64,000 nucleotides of DNA from Prolixibacter sp. NT017. GTDB lineage: Bacteria > Bacteroidota > Bacteroidia > Bacteroidales > Prolixibacteraceae. Every line of letters starts with the position of its first letter. Within the stretch, counting starts at the first letter, position 1. The position numbers were made by a program, and so were the translations under genes. The stretch covers positions 5,077,406-5,141,405 of the forward strand of contig NZ_BLAV01000001.1 in the NCBI RefSeq assembly GCF_009617875.1, read 5' to 3'. The notes beneath the pieces were generated by a model that saw only the letters and a program-made list of their open reading frames with translations, was not told where the DNA came from and did not search any database. Below, piece after piece: positions 35,927 through 45,246 of the stretch.

Positions 35927-36646
35927 ATGGAAGTCGACTTGTTTATTCCTTGTTTTATCGATCAGTTATATCCGAAGACAGCATGGAACACTATTCGTGT
36001 TTTGGAGCGGGCAGGTTGTAAAGTGCACTACAATCCCGAGCAAACCTGTTGTGGACAGCCGGCCTATAACAGCGGTTATTTTGATGAAGCACGGACATTG
36101 GCAAGGAAATTTCTGAAAGACTTTCGTGGAAAACGTCCGATGGTTAGTCCCGGGGCCTCCTGTTCGGGATACGTGCGTGATGGATTTGCCGATCTGTTTG
36201 ATGAGACGTCCGGAGAGTACCAGGAGTATATTCACCGCAAGGAAAACGTAATTGAGCTGACCGATTTTCTGGTTAATCATTTGGGTGTCGTCGATTTTGG
36301 AGCCTCTTTTCCGCATAAAGTGACATACCATGATGCCTGTTCCGCTTTGCGCGGATATGGAATTCGCGAAGAACCCCGTAAGCTTTTGCAAAACGTTGAT
36401 GGTCTTGAGCTTATTGAGATGGAAGAAACACACGAGTGCTGTGGGTTTGGGGGTACGTTTGCCGTAAAACACAAGGCAATATCTTCGGTGATGACACAAA
36501 ATAAGGTCGAGAATGCTCTGAAAACCGGAGCTGAATTCATTGTTTCAACCGAAGCATCCTGCCTGATGAATATATCGGGATATATTAAACGTCAGAAGTT
36601 ACCCGTTAAAGTGCTTCACATCGCCGACGTGCTGGCCGCTTTCTAA
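35927..36646 (+). CDS. LutA/YkgE-like (Fe-S)-binding protein with CCG domains
   Basis: A 239-residue protein with two cysteine-rich CCG repeats: IPCF with NPEQTCCGQP in the first half, HDACSALR with HECCGFGG in the second. This is the LutA layout, in which the cysteines hold iron-sulfur clusters in lactate oxidation complexes (LutABC). LutB and LutC are not adjacent; htpG follows. So the lactate role is a possibility only, and a stand-alone electron-transfer or heterodisulfide-reductase-like role is equally open. Confidence 0.85.
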   Translation: MEVDLFIPCFIDQLYPKTAWNTIRVLERAGCKVHYNPEQTCCGQPAYNSGYFDEARTLARKFLKDFRGKRPMVSPGASCSGYVRDGFADLFDETSGEYQEYIHRKENVIELTDFLVNHLGVVDFGASFPHKVTYHDACSALRGYGIREEPRKLLQNVDGLELIEMEETHECCGFGGTFAVKHKAISSVMTQNKVENALKTGAEFIVSTEASCLMNISGYIKRQKLPVKVLHIADVLAAF

Positions 36647-36723
36647 CAAAACCACCTTCTCATTCTTTCCTGATTTGTCATTTTGAACGGAGTCATTCTG
36701 TCAATTCGTCAGCGAATGTCGAT

Positions 36724-36738
36724 TGGCACAGCCTTTGA
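36724..36738 (+). promoter_or_regulatory. Probable sigma-54 promoter of htpG
   Basis: TGGCAC-AGCCT-TTGA: the GG and the later TG are spaced 12 bases apart from first G to last G, the exact -24/-12 arrangement of RpoN promoters (one departure, TTGA for TTGC). The predicted start is about 40 bases before the htpG ATG. The preceding 70 bases hold repeated TCATT-TG / TGTCA elements that could be activator sites. Confidence 0.5.
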
Positions 36739-36789
36739 TTTTCGGGGTGATGGTAAATCGAAAAATTATCAACTTAAAAGAATATTACA

Positions 36790-38838
36790 ATGGAAGGAAG
36801 AATTGGTGTTACCAGTGAAAACCTGTTTCCGATTATTAAGAAATTTCTCTATTCCGATCACGACATTTTCCTTCGGGAGATTGTTTCGAACGCTGTGGAT
36901 GCTACTCAAAAACTGAAGACGCTTGCCTCAGTAGGTAGTTACAGTGGCAATGCCGAAGATTTGAAGGTGCGGGTCAAGCTCGATAAAGACGCCGGAACCA
37001 TTACCGTTTCTGATAACGGTATTGGAATGACCGAAGAGGAGGTAAACAAGTACATCAATCAGATTGCCTTCTCAGGAGCGAATGAATTCCTCGAAAAATA
37101 TAAGAACGATGCCAATGCCATTATTGGTCACTTCGGTTTGGGATTCTATTCTTCGTTCATGGTTTCCGATAAGGTGGAAGTCATTACTAAATCGCACCAG
37201 GATGGAGCCAAAGCAGTGAAATGGAGCTGTAACGGAAGTCCGGAATATACCATGGAAGAGGTTGATAAGGACGAAGTTGGTACCGATATTGTCATGTACA
37301 TCAATGACGATTCCAAGGAATTTCTTGATGAGACTCGCATCTCAGTTCTGTTGAACAAGTACTGCAAATTTCTTCCGATTCCGGTCATTTTCGGTAAGAA
37401 GAAAGAATGGAAAGGCGAAGAATACGTCGAGACTGACGAGGATAACCAGATAAACGATGTGTCTCCGGCCTGGACCCGTATGCCGGCTGACCTGGAGGAA
37501 GAAGATTATCACAATTTTTACCATCAGTTGTACCCCATGGTGGATGAGCCACTGTTCAACATTCACCTGAACGTGGATTATCCTTTCAATCTGACCGGTA
37601 TTCTATATTTCCCGAAAATCAAGAATACCATTGAGGTACAGAAGAATAAGATTCAACTTTACAGCAACCAGGTTTTTGTGACCGATTCGGTGGAAGGGAT
37701 TGTTCCTGAGTTCCTGACGCTCTTGCACGGAGTGCTCGATTCACCTGATATTCCGTTGAACGTTTCCCGTTCTTATCTGCAGAGCGACTCGAACGTGAAG
37801 AAAATTAGTAGCCACATTACGAAGAAAGTGGCCGATCGTCTACAGGAGATCTTCAAGGAAAATCGTGAAGAATTTGAACAGAAATGGGATGATCTGAAGC
37901 TTTTCATCGAATACGGCATGCTCACCGATGAGAAATTCTATGAGCGTGCACTGAAATTCTTCCTGTTAGGGAATACCGAAGGCAAAAAGTTTACCTGGGA
38001 AGAATATGAAAACCTCATTAAGGAAAACCAGACCGACAAGGACAACAAAATGGTTTACCTGTATGCCAACCATCACGAGGATCAGTTCAGTTTTATTGAA
38101 GCAGCTAAAGAAAAAGGCTACGATGTGTTGCTGATGGAAGATCCGTTGTCGACACACCTGCTGAATGCGTTGGAGCAGAAGTACCCTGAAAAACGTTTCG
38201 TTCGTGTGGATGCTGATGTGGTGGAAAAACTGATTCCGAAAGCTGACGACGACAAAGAAAAACTCACACTGGAAGAGAAGAACGAGCTGAGTCCGGTTTT
38301 CCAGGCCATTGTTCCTAACGGAAAAGGAAATTTCATTGTCGATTTCGAAGACTTGGGAGAAAAGGCAAATCCAATGGTGATCACTCAGAACGAGTTTATG
38401 CGCCGTATGAAAGATATGTCGCAAATGCAGGCCGGAATGAGCATGTATGGCGAGTTGCCCGACAGCTACAATCTGGTGGTAAATATCGGTCATCCGCTCG
38501 TTAAGCAGATACTGGAAGACAAGGATGCAGCCTTGGCTTCGGAACTGGAAAAGATAAACAACGAGATAGCAGATCAGCAAAAAGAGAAAGAGGCATTGGA
38601 TAAGCTGAAAGAAGGTAAAAAAGATGAAGAAGTTCCTCAGGAGGAAAAAGATAAGCTGAAGGAGCTGGATGATAAGATTACCTCTCTTGAAGCGGACAAG
38701 CGTTCCAAACTTGAGACTTTTGGACGCGGAAATCAACTGGCCAATCAATTGGTCGATCTGGCTCTGCTAGCCAACAACATGCTGCGAGGTAGTGATTTGA
38801 ATAAGTTTGTAAAGCGCAGTATTGAGTTGATAAAATAA
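36790..38838 (+). CDS. htpG: Molecular chaperone HtpG (Hsp90)
   Basis: A 682-residue ATP-dependent chaperone. The N-terminal GHKL ATPase domain is complete: FLREIVSNAVDA (catalytic Glu and Asn), VSDNGIGMT (Asp), IGHFGLGFYSSFM and GTDIVMYI. The middle domain follows with NVSRSYLQSD, which carries the conserved Arg. The C-terminal dimerisation domain contains a highly charged, probably coiled-coil stretch (about residues 575-640, AKEKEALDKLKEG-like), longer than in E. coli HtpG. The gene is monocistronic with its own terminator and a heat-shock-like promoter region. Confidence 0.97.
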   Translation: MEGRIGVTSENLFPIIKKFLYSDHDIFLREIVSNAVDATQKLKTLASVGSYSGNAEDLKVRVKLDKDAGTITVSDNGIGMTEEEVNKYINQIAFSGANEFLEKYKNDANAIIGHFGLGFYSSFMVSDKVEVITKSHQDGAKAVKWSCNGSPEYTMEEVDKDEVGTDIVMYINDDSKEFLDETRISVLLNKYCKFLPIPVIFGKKKEWKGEEYVETDEDNQINDVSPAWTRMPADLEEEDYHNFYHQLYPMVDEPLFNIHLNVDYPFNLTGILYFPKIKNTIEVQKNKIQLYSNQVFVTDSVEGIVPEFLTLLHGVLDSPDIPLNVSRSYLQSDSNVKKISSHITKKVADRLQEIFKENREEFEQKWDDLKLFIEYGMLTDEKFYERALKFFLLGNTEGKKFTWEEYENLIKENQTDKDNKMVYLYANHHEDQFSFIEAAKEKGYDVLLMEDPLSTHLLNALEQKYPEKRFVRVDADVVEKLIPKADDDKEKLTLEEKNELSPVFQAIVPNGKGNFIVDFEDLGEKANPMVITQNEFMRRMKDMSQMQAGMSMYGELPDSYNLVVNIGHPLVKQILEDKDAALASELEKINNEIADQQKEKEALDKLKEGKKDEEVPQEEKDKLKELDDKITSLEADKRSKLETFGRGNQLANQLVDLALLANNMLRGSDLNKFVKRSIELIK

Positions 38839-38860
38839 GCATCGCAATACGTTGCTAATG

Positions 38861-38888
38861 AAGGGGAGACAATAGTCTCCCTTTTTTT
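38861..38888 (+). terminator. Rho-independent terminator after htpG
   Basis: GGGAGAC (38864-38870), AATA loop, GTCTCCC (38875-38881), then seven Ts. It separates htpG from the polysaccharide locus. Confidence 0.87.
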
Positions 38889-38934
38889 ATACCCCTTGTA
38901 TCGTTATCTTTATGCCCCGATATTCGGTTGGTAT

Positions 38935-41829
38935 ATGAAAAGTGTTTGTGGGTTGATGACGATTCTGAAAAGGGTATTGGTGTTGATAGGGGTTCTGCCG
39001 GCCATGGGCATGGCCCAGCCATTGGTGCTCCATTATTCCAAAATCGATTACAAAGGCGGAAACCAAAACTGGTCGATTGCGCAGGACCAGAAAGGGTTGA
39101 TGTACATTGGTAACAGCGACGGCCTTCTGCAGTTTGATGGTACCAACTGGAAACTCTACTCGCTTCCCGACCGCAATATTGTTCGCTCGGTTGCTGTGGG
39201 CCCGGATGGCAAAATTTATACCGGCGCTTTCGAAGAGTTCGGTTACTGGCAGCCCGACAAAACCGGACAATTAAAATATACTTCCATTTCACATTCCTAT
39301 CCCGGTTTGAAGCTCCACAACTGGGAGTTTTGGCGTATTCTTTTTTCACACGATAAAGTTTATTTTCAGTCCTTCGGAGCGCTTTTTTCTTATGACGGTG
39401 ATACCGTTCATCAGATTCCTCTGCCATCCAATGTCATTTTAATGTCGCAGGTTGGCGATCGGTTGATTACGCAGGAAGACGGTGGTGGCCTGGTGGAGCT
39501 GGTGAATGATCGCCCGGTTCATATTCCCGGATCGGATTTTTTGGCTTCCACGCAAGTGAAAAGTATTATTCCCGGAGGAAAAGATACGCTGCTGGTTTGT
39601 ACTTCATCACAGGGGATATATCAACTGGCTTCCGGAAAATTTTCTCCCTGGGGAAGTGATGTTCAGGAATTCTCGAAGCAGAACGAATTGAATGTCGCTA
39701 TTCCGTTGAAAAACGGATTTGCTTTCGGGACCATTTTGAACGGAGTGGTTATTACCGATCGGCATGGGAAAATTAAAACACGGATTAATACGGATAGTGG
39801 ACTTCAGAATAATACGGTTCTCGCCCTTATGCAAGATCAGAAAGGCGGCTTGTGGGTTGCGATGAACAAAGGGATTGACTATGTGGAAATTAATTCTCCA
39901 CTGTTGATTTATCGCGATAAGAACCAGCGAATTGGGGCTTTGACTTCTGCAGTTATTTATGAGGGGAAATTGTTTATCGGTTCGAACCGGGGCGTTTACT
40001 ATCGTGAGTTACTCAATGGAGATCCGAGGCATCCCGTCGGCAATTTTCAGTTTTTGGATGGAACACAAGGCCAGGTGTGGGATTTACAGGTGCATGCCGG
40101 TTCATTAATTATCGGGCACAATCGCGGAACCTTTACTTATAGGGATGGCCGGCTAAGTCAAATAAGTAAAGTGTCGGGCGGCTACATGGTCAAACCTTAT
40201 GAGCGGGGTGGGAAAAAATACATGATTCAGAGCACTTATACCCGTCTGGTTATTTACCGTCTGGAGAATGGCGAATGGCGATACGATCATCAGGTCACCG
40301 GATTCAACGAGCCTTGCCGGTTTGTCGAAATTGGCCCCTTCGGATACATCTGGGTAAGTCATCAGCAGAAAGGAGTTTACCGGTTGAAGTTGGATGCCAA
40401 CTATCAGAAGGTGGTCGACACGCGCTATTTTGGACGCGTATCTGGTTTGCCAGCCGATTTCGATGTCCATGTGTTTAAGCTTGCCAACCGGATTGTTCTG
40501 ACATCTCCGGAAGGACTGTATACGTATGATGACCTGCATGAGAAGGTAGTTCCGATGAATGATTTGAATCAAACGCTGGGAGAGCTTTCCGCAGCCCGTC
40601 GCATCATTCGGGTCGACGATAACCGGTACTGGTTGATTAGTCGGAATATGCTTGGAATGGTGGATATTCGCGATAGCGGAGCCATGTTGGTCAGAAAGAT
40701 GGATCCAGCTCTTTATGGTTTCTCGATGGTGGAACGATACGAAAATATTGTTCCGCTGAATAACCGCATTCAGATGGTGTGCCTCGATGAAGGGTATGCT
40801 TTAATTGACTTGAGGAGGGATTTGAAAGATACTGTTACACAGAAAATATTTTTCCGGGATGTAGTGGCATCGGGACGGAAAGGTGAAAAACGACGGTTAC
40901 CTCTTTCAACAGCCAATTCTTACCAGACAATTCAGTTGCAGCCCTGGGAGCGGAGTATCAAGTTCCGGTTCGCCTCGTTGAATTATTCTCCCGACGGCAA
41001 GTCATATCAATATTATTTAGAAGGCTTGAAGCCTGATGAACACTGGAAATCGACTTCTCCGGAAGGAGTTGCGGTTTATGATCGCCTCGCGGCCGGCAAT
41101 TATGTTTTTCATGTCCGAAATGTCGATGCATTTGGTCATCCCCTTTCTGAGATAACCTACCCTTTTGTCATTAAGCCTCACTGGTATGCATCGTCGATGG
41201 CCTACTTCTTTTACGTTATCATCGGTGTGCTTTTTATCATTCTTGCCCAGTTGTTGCTGTACCGACGATTAAAACGACGGGAAGAAAAAGCCCGTCAGGA
41301 GAGACATGCAGAGTTGGAGCGGAGAAGGCAGGAAGAGCGGGAGCATGCTGAGAATGAAATTATCAAGTTGCGGAACGAAAAATTACAGGCAGAGCTTTCG
41401 CATAAGGATATTGAGCTGGCTAACTCAACCATGTCCATTATCCGGAAAAATGAGTCGCTCATAGAGATTAAGAACGAGATTGAGAAACAGAAAAAGCAGT
41501 TGGGAACCCGCTATCCAAAAAATATGTACGAGAAGCTGGTTGGATTGGTAGACAGGAATTTAACCAATGAAGATGATTGGCTGGTTTTCGAATCTCATTT
41601 CGATCAGGCTCATGAAAACTTCTTCCGGCGACTCAAAAATGAATATCCTTCCCTGACTCCGAGCGATTTGAAATTGTGTGCCTACCTCAGACTGAATCTC
41701 GCAACGAAGGAAATTGCGCCGCTGCTCAATATTTCAGTTCGGGGAGTGGAGATTCGGCGATACCGTTTGCGCAAAAAACTGGAGTTGCCCCAGGAGAAAA
41801 ACCTGGTGGAATTCATGATGGAATTTTAA
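38935..41829 (+). CDS. Membrane-spanning sensor/transcription regulator: beta-propeller, Y_Y_Y, TM helix, coiled coil, LuxR-type HTH
   Basis: A 964-residue single-chain regulator. After a signal peptide comes a large periplasmic propeller made of repeats such as WSIAQDQKGLMYIGNSDGL and LMQDQKGGLWVAMNKGIDYV, then a Y_Y_Y (triple tyrosine) domain (about 660-745), one membrane helix (about 752-776), a long Glu/Arg-rich coiled coil, and a C-terminal HTH (SLTPSDLKLCAYLRLNLATKEIAPLLNIS). It lacks the histidine-kinase and receiver modules of hybrid two-component systems, so it probably senses a glycan fragment outside and acts on DNA directly. I start it at the ATG 38935. It is the likely activator of the SusC/SusD/GH144/GH3 genes downstream. 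Confidence 0.85.
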   Translation: MKSVCGLMTILKRVLVLIGVLPAMGMAQPLVLHYSKIDYKGGNQNWSIAQDQKGLMYIGNSDGLLQFDGTNWKLYSLPDRNIVRSVAVGPDGKIYTGAFEEFGYWQPDKTGQLKYTSISHSYPGLKLHNWEFWRILFSHDKVYFQSFGALFSYDGDTVHQIPLPSNVILMSQVGDRLITQEDGGGLVELVNDRPVHIPGSDFLASTQVKSIIPGGKDTLLVCTSSQGIYQLASGKFSPWGSDVQEFSKQNELNVAIPLKNGFAFGTILNGVVITDRHGKIKTRINTDSGLQNNTVLALMQDQKGGLWVAMNKGIDYVEINSPLLIYRDKNQRIGALTSAVIYEGKLFIGSNRGVYYRELLNGDPRHPVGNFQFLDGTQGQVWDLQVHAGSLIIGHNRGTFTYRDGRLSQISKVSGGYMVKPYERGGKKYMIQSTYTRLVIYRLENGEWRYDHQVTGFNEPCRFVEIGPFGYIWVSHQQKGVYRLKLDANYQKVVDTRYFGRVSGLPADFDVHVFKLANRIVLTSPEGLYTYDDLHEKVVPMNDLNQTLGELSAARRIIRVDDNRYWLISRNMLGMVDIRDSGAMLVRKMDPALYGFSMVERYENIVPLNNRIQMVCLDEGYALIDLRRDLKDTVTQKIFFRDVVASGRKGEKRRLPLSTANSYQTIQLQPWERSIKFRFASLNYSPDGKSYQYYLEGLKPDEHWKSTSPEGVAVYDRLAAGNYVFHVRNVDAFGHPLSEITYPFVIKPHWYASSMAYFFYVIIGVLFIILAQLLLYRRLKRREEKARQERHAELERRRQEEREHAENEIIKLRNEKLQAELSHKDIELANSTMSIIRKNESLIEIKNEIEKQKKQLGTRYPKNMYEKLVGLVDRNLTNEDDWLVFESHFDQAHENFFRRLKNEYPSLTPSDLKLCAYLRLNLATKEIAPLLNISVRGVEIRRYRLRKKLELPQEKNLVEFMMEF

Positions 41830-42198
41830 ACCGCTTTTGGAATCTGATACGTCGGTTTATGACGTTTTGATGACATTTCACCCTTGTTTAAAAATAAATT
41901 CTTTGCTATTTGCGGTTGTTTCCATCTCCTGAACGTTAAACATTCCTTGTATAATCTTATCATTCCTTAGTCTGATTTAGCATTTATTTAATCTAAGTTT
42001 TAGAAAACATATCTTTTTATAACGGCTGATAATTAGCTCGGTATGGAGGTGTATTTCTTTTGTGATGTAGTGATGTGAAAGTCGAAAATTGGATGTTTTT
42101 TAACATGATGTAGGTAGGTAGGGGTGGCATTTTTCCTTTTTACTCCACCAGGGGGTTCTTTTGTAGCATATTCAAATTGTCAAAAAAAGACTGAACGA
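41830..42198 (+). other. Intergenic region before susC, 369 bp
   Basis: AT-rich leader and promoter region of the glycan locus. It has poly-T stretches, a GGTGG/CCACC-closed hairpin (about 42123-42150) and repeated GTAGGTAGGTAG. A clear TAnnTTTG box was not found, as would fit a promoter that depends on an activator. No small gene is convincing. Confidence 0.45.
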
Positions 42199-45100
42199 AT
42201 GAAAAAGAGTTTATTAACCCTTTTGGTGGTCCTTCTTGGCTTTACAGTAGTGATGGCACAAAACATCACCGTTAAAGGGAAGGTAACTGGCGCGGATGAT
42301 GGAAAGCCCATACCGGGAGCCAGTATTTTAGTAAAAGGTACCACAACCGGTACCATTACCGATTTTGATGGTAACTACTCGTTAAAAGTTCCGGCTGACG
42401 GTGCGCTGGTATTCTCGTTTTTGGGAATGAAGACCGTAGAGCAACCGGTGAACGGACAGAAAGAAATTAATGTGACCCTTTCAACTTCTACTAAAGATCT
42501 GGGTGAAGTTCAGGTGGTAGGTTATGGTGTTCAGCGGAAGCAGGACATCACTGGTTCCATTGCCGGGGTGAAAGGAGCCGATTTGATTAAGCAACCGGCT
42601 CTGACAGCTACCCAGGCTATTCAGGGAAAAGTGGCCGGTGTACAAGTTGTGAACTCCGGGGCCCCGGGTTCTGCTCCGCAGGTGCGTATTCGGGGAACAG
42701 GGACCATTCTGGGTGGAGCGAAGCCGCTTTATGTTGTCGATGGAGTTATTACCGACGATATTCGCAATATCAATAACTCGGATATTGTCTCGGTAGATGT
42801 GCTGAAAGATGCTTCGGCTGCCGCTATCTACGGTGTGCGTGGTGCAAATGGTGTGATCATTATTACCACCCGTGCCGGCGAGAAAGGTAAAATGAAAATT
42901 TCGTACGACGGCTATGTTGGCACTAATGTAGCAGCCCATAAGGTAAAAATGGCAGACTCGAAATTGTATGCTGAATATACCAACGAAGCTCTGGGCTACG
43001 ATGGAAAAGCTCCGGCATTTGATTTGAACAACCTGCCTCCATACAATACCGATTGGTTCGACGCAATTACCCGGAAGGGAGTTAGTCAGAATCATAACCT
43101 TTCGGTAAGTGGTGGAAATGATAAGGCAACCTATTATTTCAGCATGGGTTATAAAAGCGATCAGGGAATCCTTGACGGAAACAATTACGATCGTCTGACA
43201 CTCCGTTCAAATAATACGTATAAGGTGACCAAGTTCCTCGAAGTGGGTGACAACATTGGCCTGTCCCGATATAATTCGGACAACAAGCCTTATTCGGCTT
43301 TCACCGCAGCTTATCGTCAGGCGCCGACTGTTCCGGTGAAGGATAAAAGCGGAAATTATGGTTTCACTGACATCAATAACGTTGGTAACCCGAAAGCAAC
43401 ACTTGATTATACGAATGATCAAAGCTGGGGAACCCGTATTCAGGGGGCGGTTTACGCCAAAGTTGATTTCACCAAACATCTCCAGTTTAAATCGAATATG
43501 GGAGTTGACTTATCGGAAGATCACGGGCGTATATACAACCCGGTTTACACAGTTTCCGCAACTCAAAAAAATGAAATATCCAAATTGAGTCTGCATCAAA
43601 ACACCAATGCTCACTGGATTTGGGATAATTACTTTACCTACAACAACCGCTGGGGAAATAGCCGGTTGAAACTGATGGGAGGTACAACGGCTGAAAAATA
43701 CCGGACGCAATATATTGATGCTGCCCGTCAGAATGTACCTGCACAAAAGAATTACTGGTATCTCGATTTGGGCGATGCAGCATCTGCAACCAACGGCAGT
43801 AATGGCACAAAGAATACCCGTAACTCCTACTTAGGACGTGTCAACTACAGCTTCGCCAACAAGTACCTGTTTACCGGTACTATTCGTTACGATGGCTCTT
43901 CGATGTTTCCATCCAATAATCGTTGGGCAACGTTCCCTTCAGTTGGACTTGGTTGGGTGCTGACCCAGGAGAATTTCCTGAAAGACAATGCGTGGCTGAC
44001 TAATCTGAAATTGCGTGCCAGCTGGGGTAAAATCGGTAACGATAATATACCTGCTGATGCGTTTACTTATCTCATCAACTCTGATTTGGCGTATGTGTTT
44101 GGTCCGGATCAGGCTTATACCAATGGTGGTACGATAACCGATATCAAAGACCCGAATCTGAAGTGGGAGGTAACAACAGAAACCGACCTGGGATTGGAAT
44201 ACGGATTGTTCGACAATCGCCTTTCCGGTGAGTTTGACTATTACAACAAACTGACCTCGGATGCGTTGATTTTTGCTCCGATTGCCGGAATATTTGGAGA
44301 TAACGATGGAAAATTTCTGACCAACAAAGCTGATATCCGAAATACTGGTTTTGAATTCTCTGCCAACTGGCGCGATAAAGTCACCTCCGATTTCAGCTAC
44401 AATATTGGTTTGAATGTGACGACCAACAAAAACCGCATCGAGAAAGTCGGCGGTGGTTTGCCAATCAACAGCGGTAGTTTGGGCAACGGTCAGATAACAA
44501 CACAGACGGCAGAAGGCCAGCCGATTGGTTCCTTCTGGGTATACCAGACCGACGGTATTTTCCACAACCAATCGGAACTGGACGCTTACGTGAATAGTAA
44601 TGGTCAGCCTTTGATGCCAAATGCTCAGCCAGGTGATCTGAAGCTGGTAGACCGGAATCATGATGGCGTTATTGATGATAAAGACCGTTATTATGCTGGG
44701 TCGTACAATCCCACACTGATGATCGGGTTGAACCTCGGAGTGAACTATAAGAACTGGGATTTCTCGGTAGATTCTTATGGTAACTTTGGTGGCAAAATCT
44801 ACAACGGTAAGAAAGCTCAGCGCTGGGGTGGTGAAAATATCGAGGCGTCATTGGCCAACCGTTGGACACCGGATCACACGAACACGAATATCCCAAGAGC
44901 TTCCGATGCTGTACCTGTGGCTTCGGATTACTATATTGAGTCTGGTAATTTCTTCCGGTTTAACAACCTGACATTGGGTTATACGCTCCCCAAAACATTG
45001 ACCGAAAAGCTCTCGATAAGTCGCTGTCGTTTCTATGTGGCAGCCCAGAACGCAATTACACTGACAGGTTATAGTGGTTACAATCCTGAATTACCGGGAC

Positions 45101-45234
45101 AGATATCACGGATTTCCGGAAACTCTGACAATGGAGCCAACACGACCAACTCCGGAACCCTTAACTCTGGAATTGATTTGAGCTCTTATCCTGAAACGGC
45201 TTCTTACCTCTTGGGTCTCAACATAACTTTCTAA
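42199..45234 (+). CDS. susC: SusC-type TonB-dependent outer-membrane transporter
   Basis: A 1011-residue SusC/RagA protein. Signal peptide MKKSLLTLLVVLLGFTVVMAQ, a carboxypeptidase-D-like domain (VKGKVTGADDGKPIPGASI to about 110), the plug domain beginning VVGYGVQRKQDITGSIAGV with the SusC-specific VRIRGTGTI and LYVVDGVI, and a 22-strand barrel to the end (LGLNITF). It imports oligosaccharides across the outer membrane, powered by TonB. The ATG 42199 gives a proper signal peptide; the frame is open for 25 codons upstream. susD follows directly. Confidence 0.97.
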   Translation: MKKSLLTLLVVLLGFTVVMAQNITVKGKVTGADDGKPIPGASILVKGTTTGTITDFDGNYSLKVPADGALVFSFLGMKTVEQPVNGQKEINVTLSTSTKDLGEVQVVGYGVQRKQDITGSIAGVKGADLIKQPALTATQAIQGKVAGVQVVNSGAPGSAPQVRIRGTGTILGGAKPLYVVDGVITDDIRNINNSDIVSVDVLKDASAAAIYGVRGANGVIIITTRAGEKGKMKISYDGYVGTNVAAHKVKMADSKLYAEYTNEALGYDGKAPAFDLNNLPPYNTDWFDAITRKGVSQNHNLSVSGGNDKATYYFSMGYKSDQGILDGNNYDRLTLRSNNTYKVTKFLEVGDNIGLSRYNSDNKPYSAFTAAYRQAPTVPVKDKSGNYGFTDINNVGNPKATLDYTNDQSWGTRIQGAVYAKVDFTKHLQFKSNMGVDLSEDHGRIYNPVYTVSATQKNEISKLSLHQNTNAHWIWDNYFTYNNRWGNSRLKLMGGTTAEKYRTQYIDAARQNVPAQKNYWYLDLGDAASATNGSNGTKNTRNSYLGRVNYSFANKYLFTGTIRYDGSSMFPSNNRWATFPSVGLGWVLTQENFLKDNAWLTNLKLRASWGKIGNDNIPADAFTYLINSDLAYVFGPDQAYTNGGTITDIKDPNLKWEVTTETDLGLEYGLFDNRLSGEFDYYNKLTSDALIFAPIAGIFGDNDGKFLTNKADIRNTGFEFSANWRDKVTSDFSYNIGLNVTTNKNRIEKVGGGLPINSGSLGNGQITTQTAEGQPIGSFWVYQTDGIFHNQSELDAYVNSNGQPLMPNAQPGDLKLVDRNHDGVIDDKDRYYAGSYNPTLMIGLNLGVNYKNWDFSVDSYGNFGGKIYNGKKAQRWGGENIEASLANRWTPDHTNTNIPRASDAVPVASDYYIESGNFFRFNNLTLGYTLPKTLTEKLSISRCRFYVAAQNAITLTGYSGYNPELPGQISRISGNSDNGANTTNSGTLNSGIDLSSYPETASYLLGLNITF

Positions 45235-45246
45235 TTTGTATTGGAT

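Noticed and set aside
37966..38748. A 260-codon open frame on the minus strand inside htpG
   Set aside because: Antisense to a complete Hsp90; composition (Phe/Leu/His-rich) is that of a shadow frame.
42124..42198. A start of susC 25 codons upstream
   Set aside because: The extension would bury the clear signal peptide that begins at 42199.
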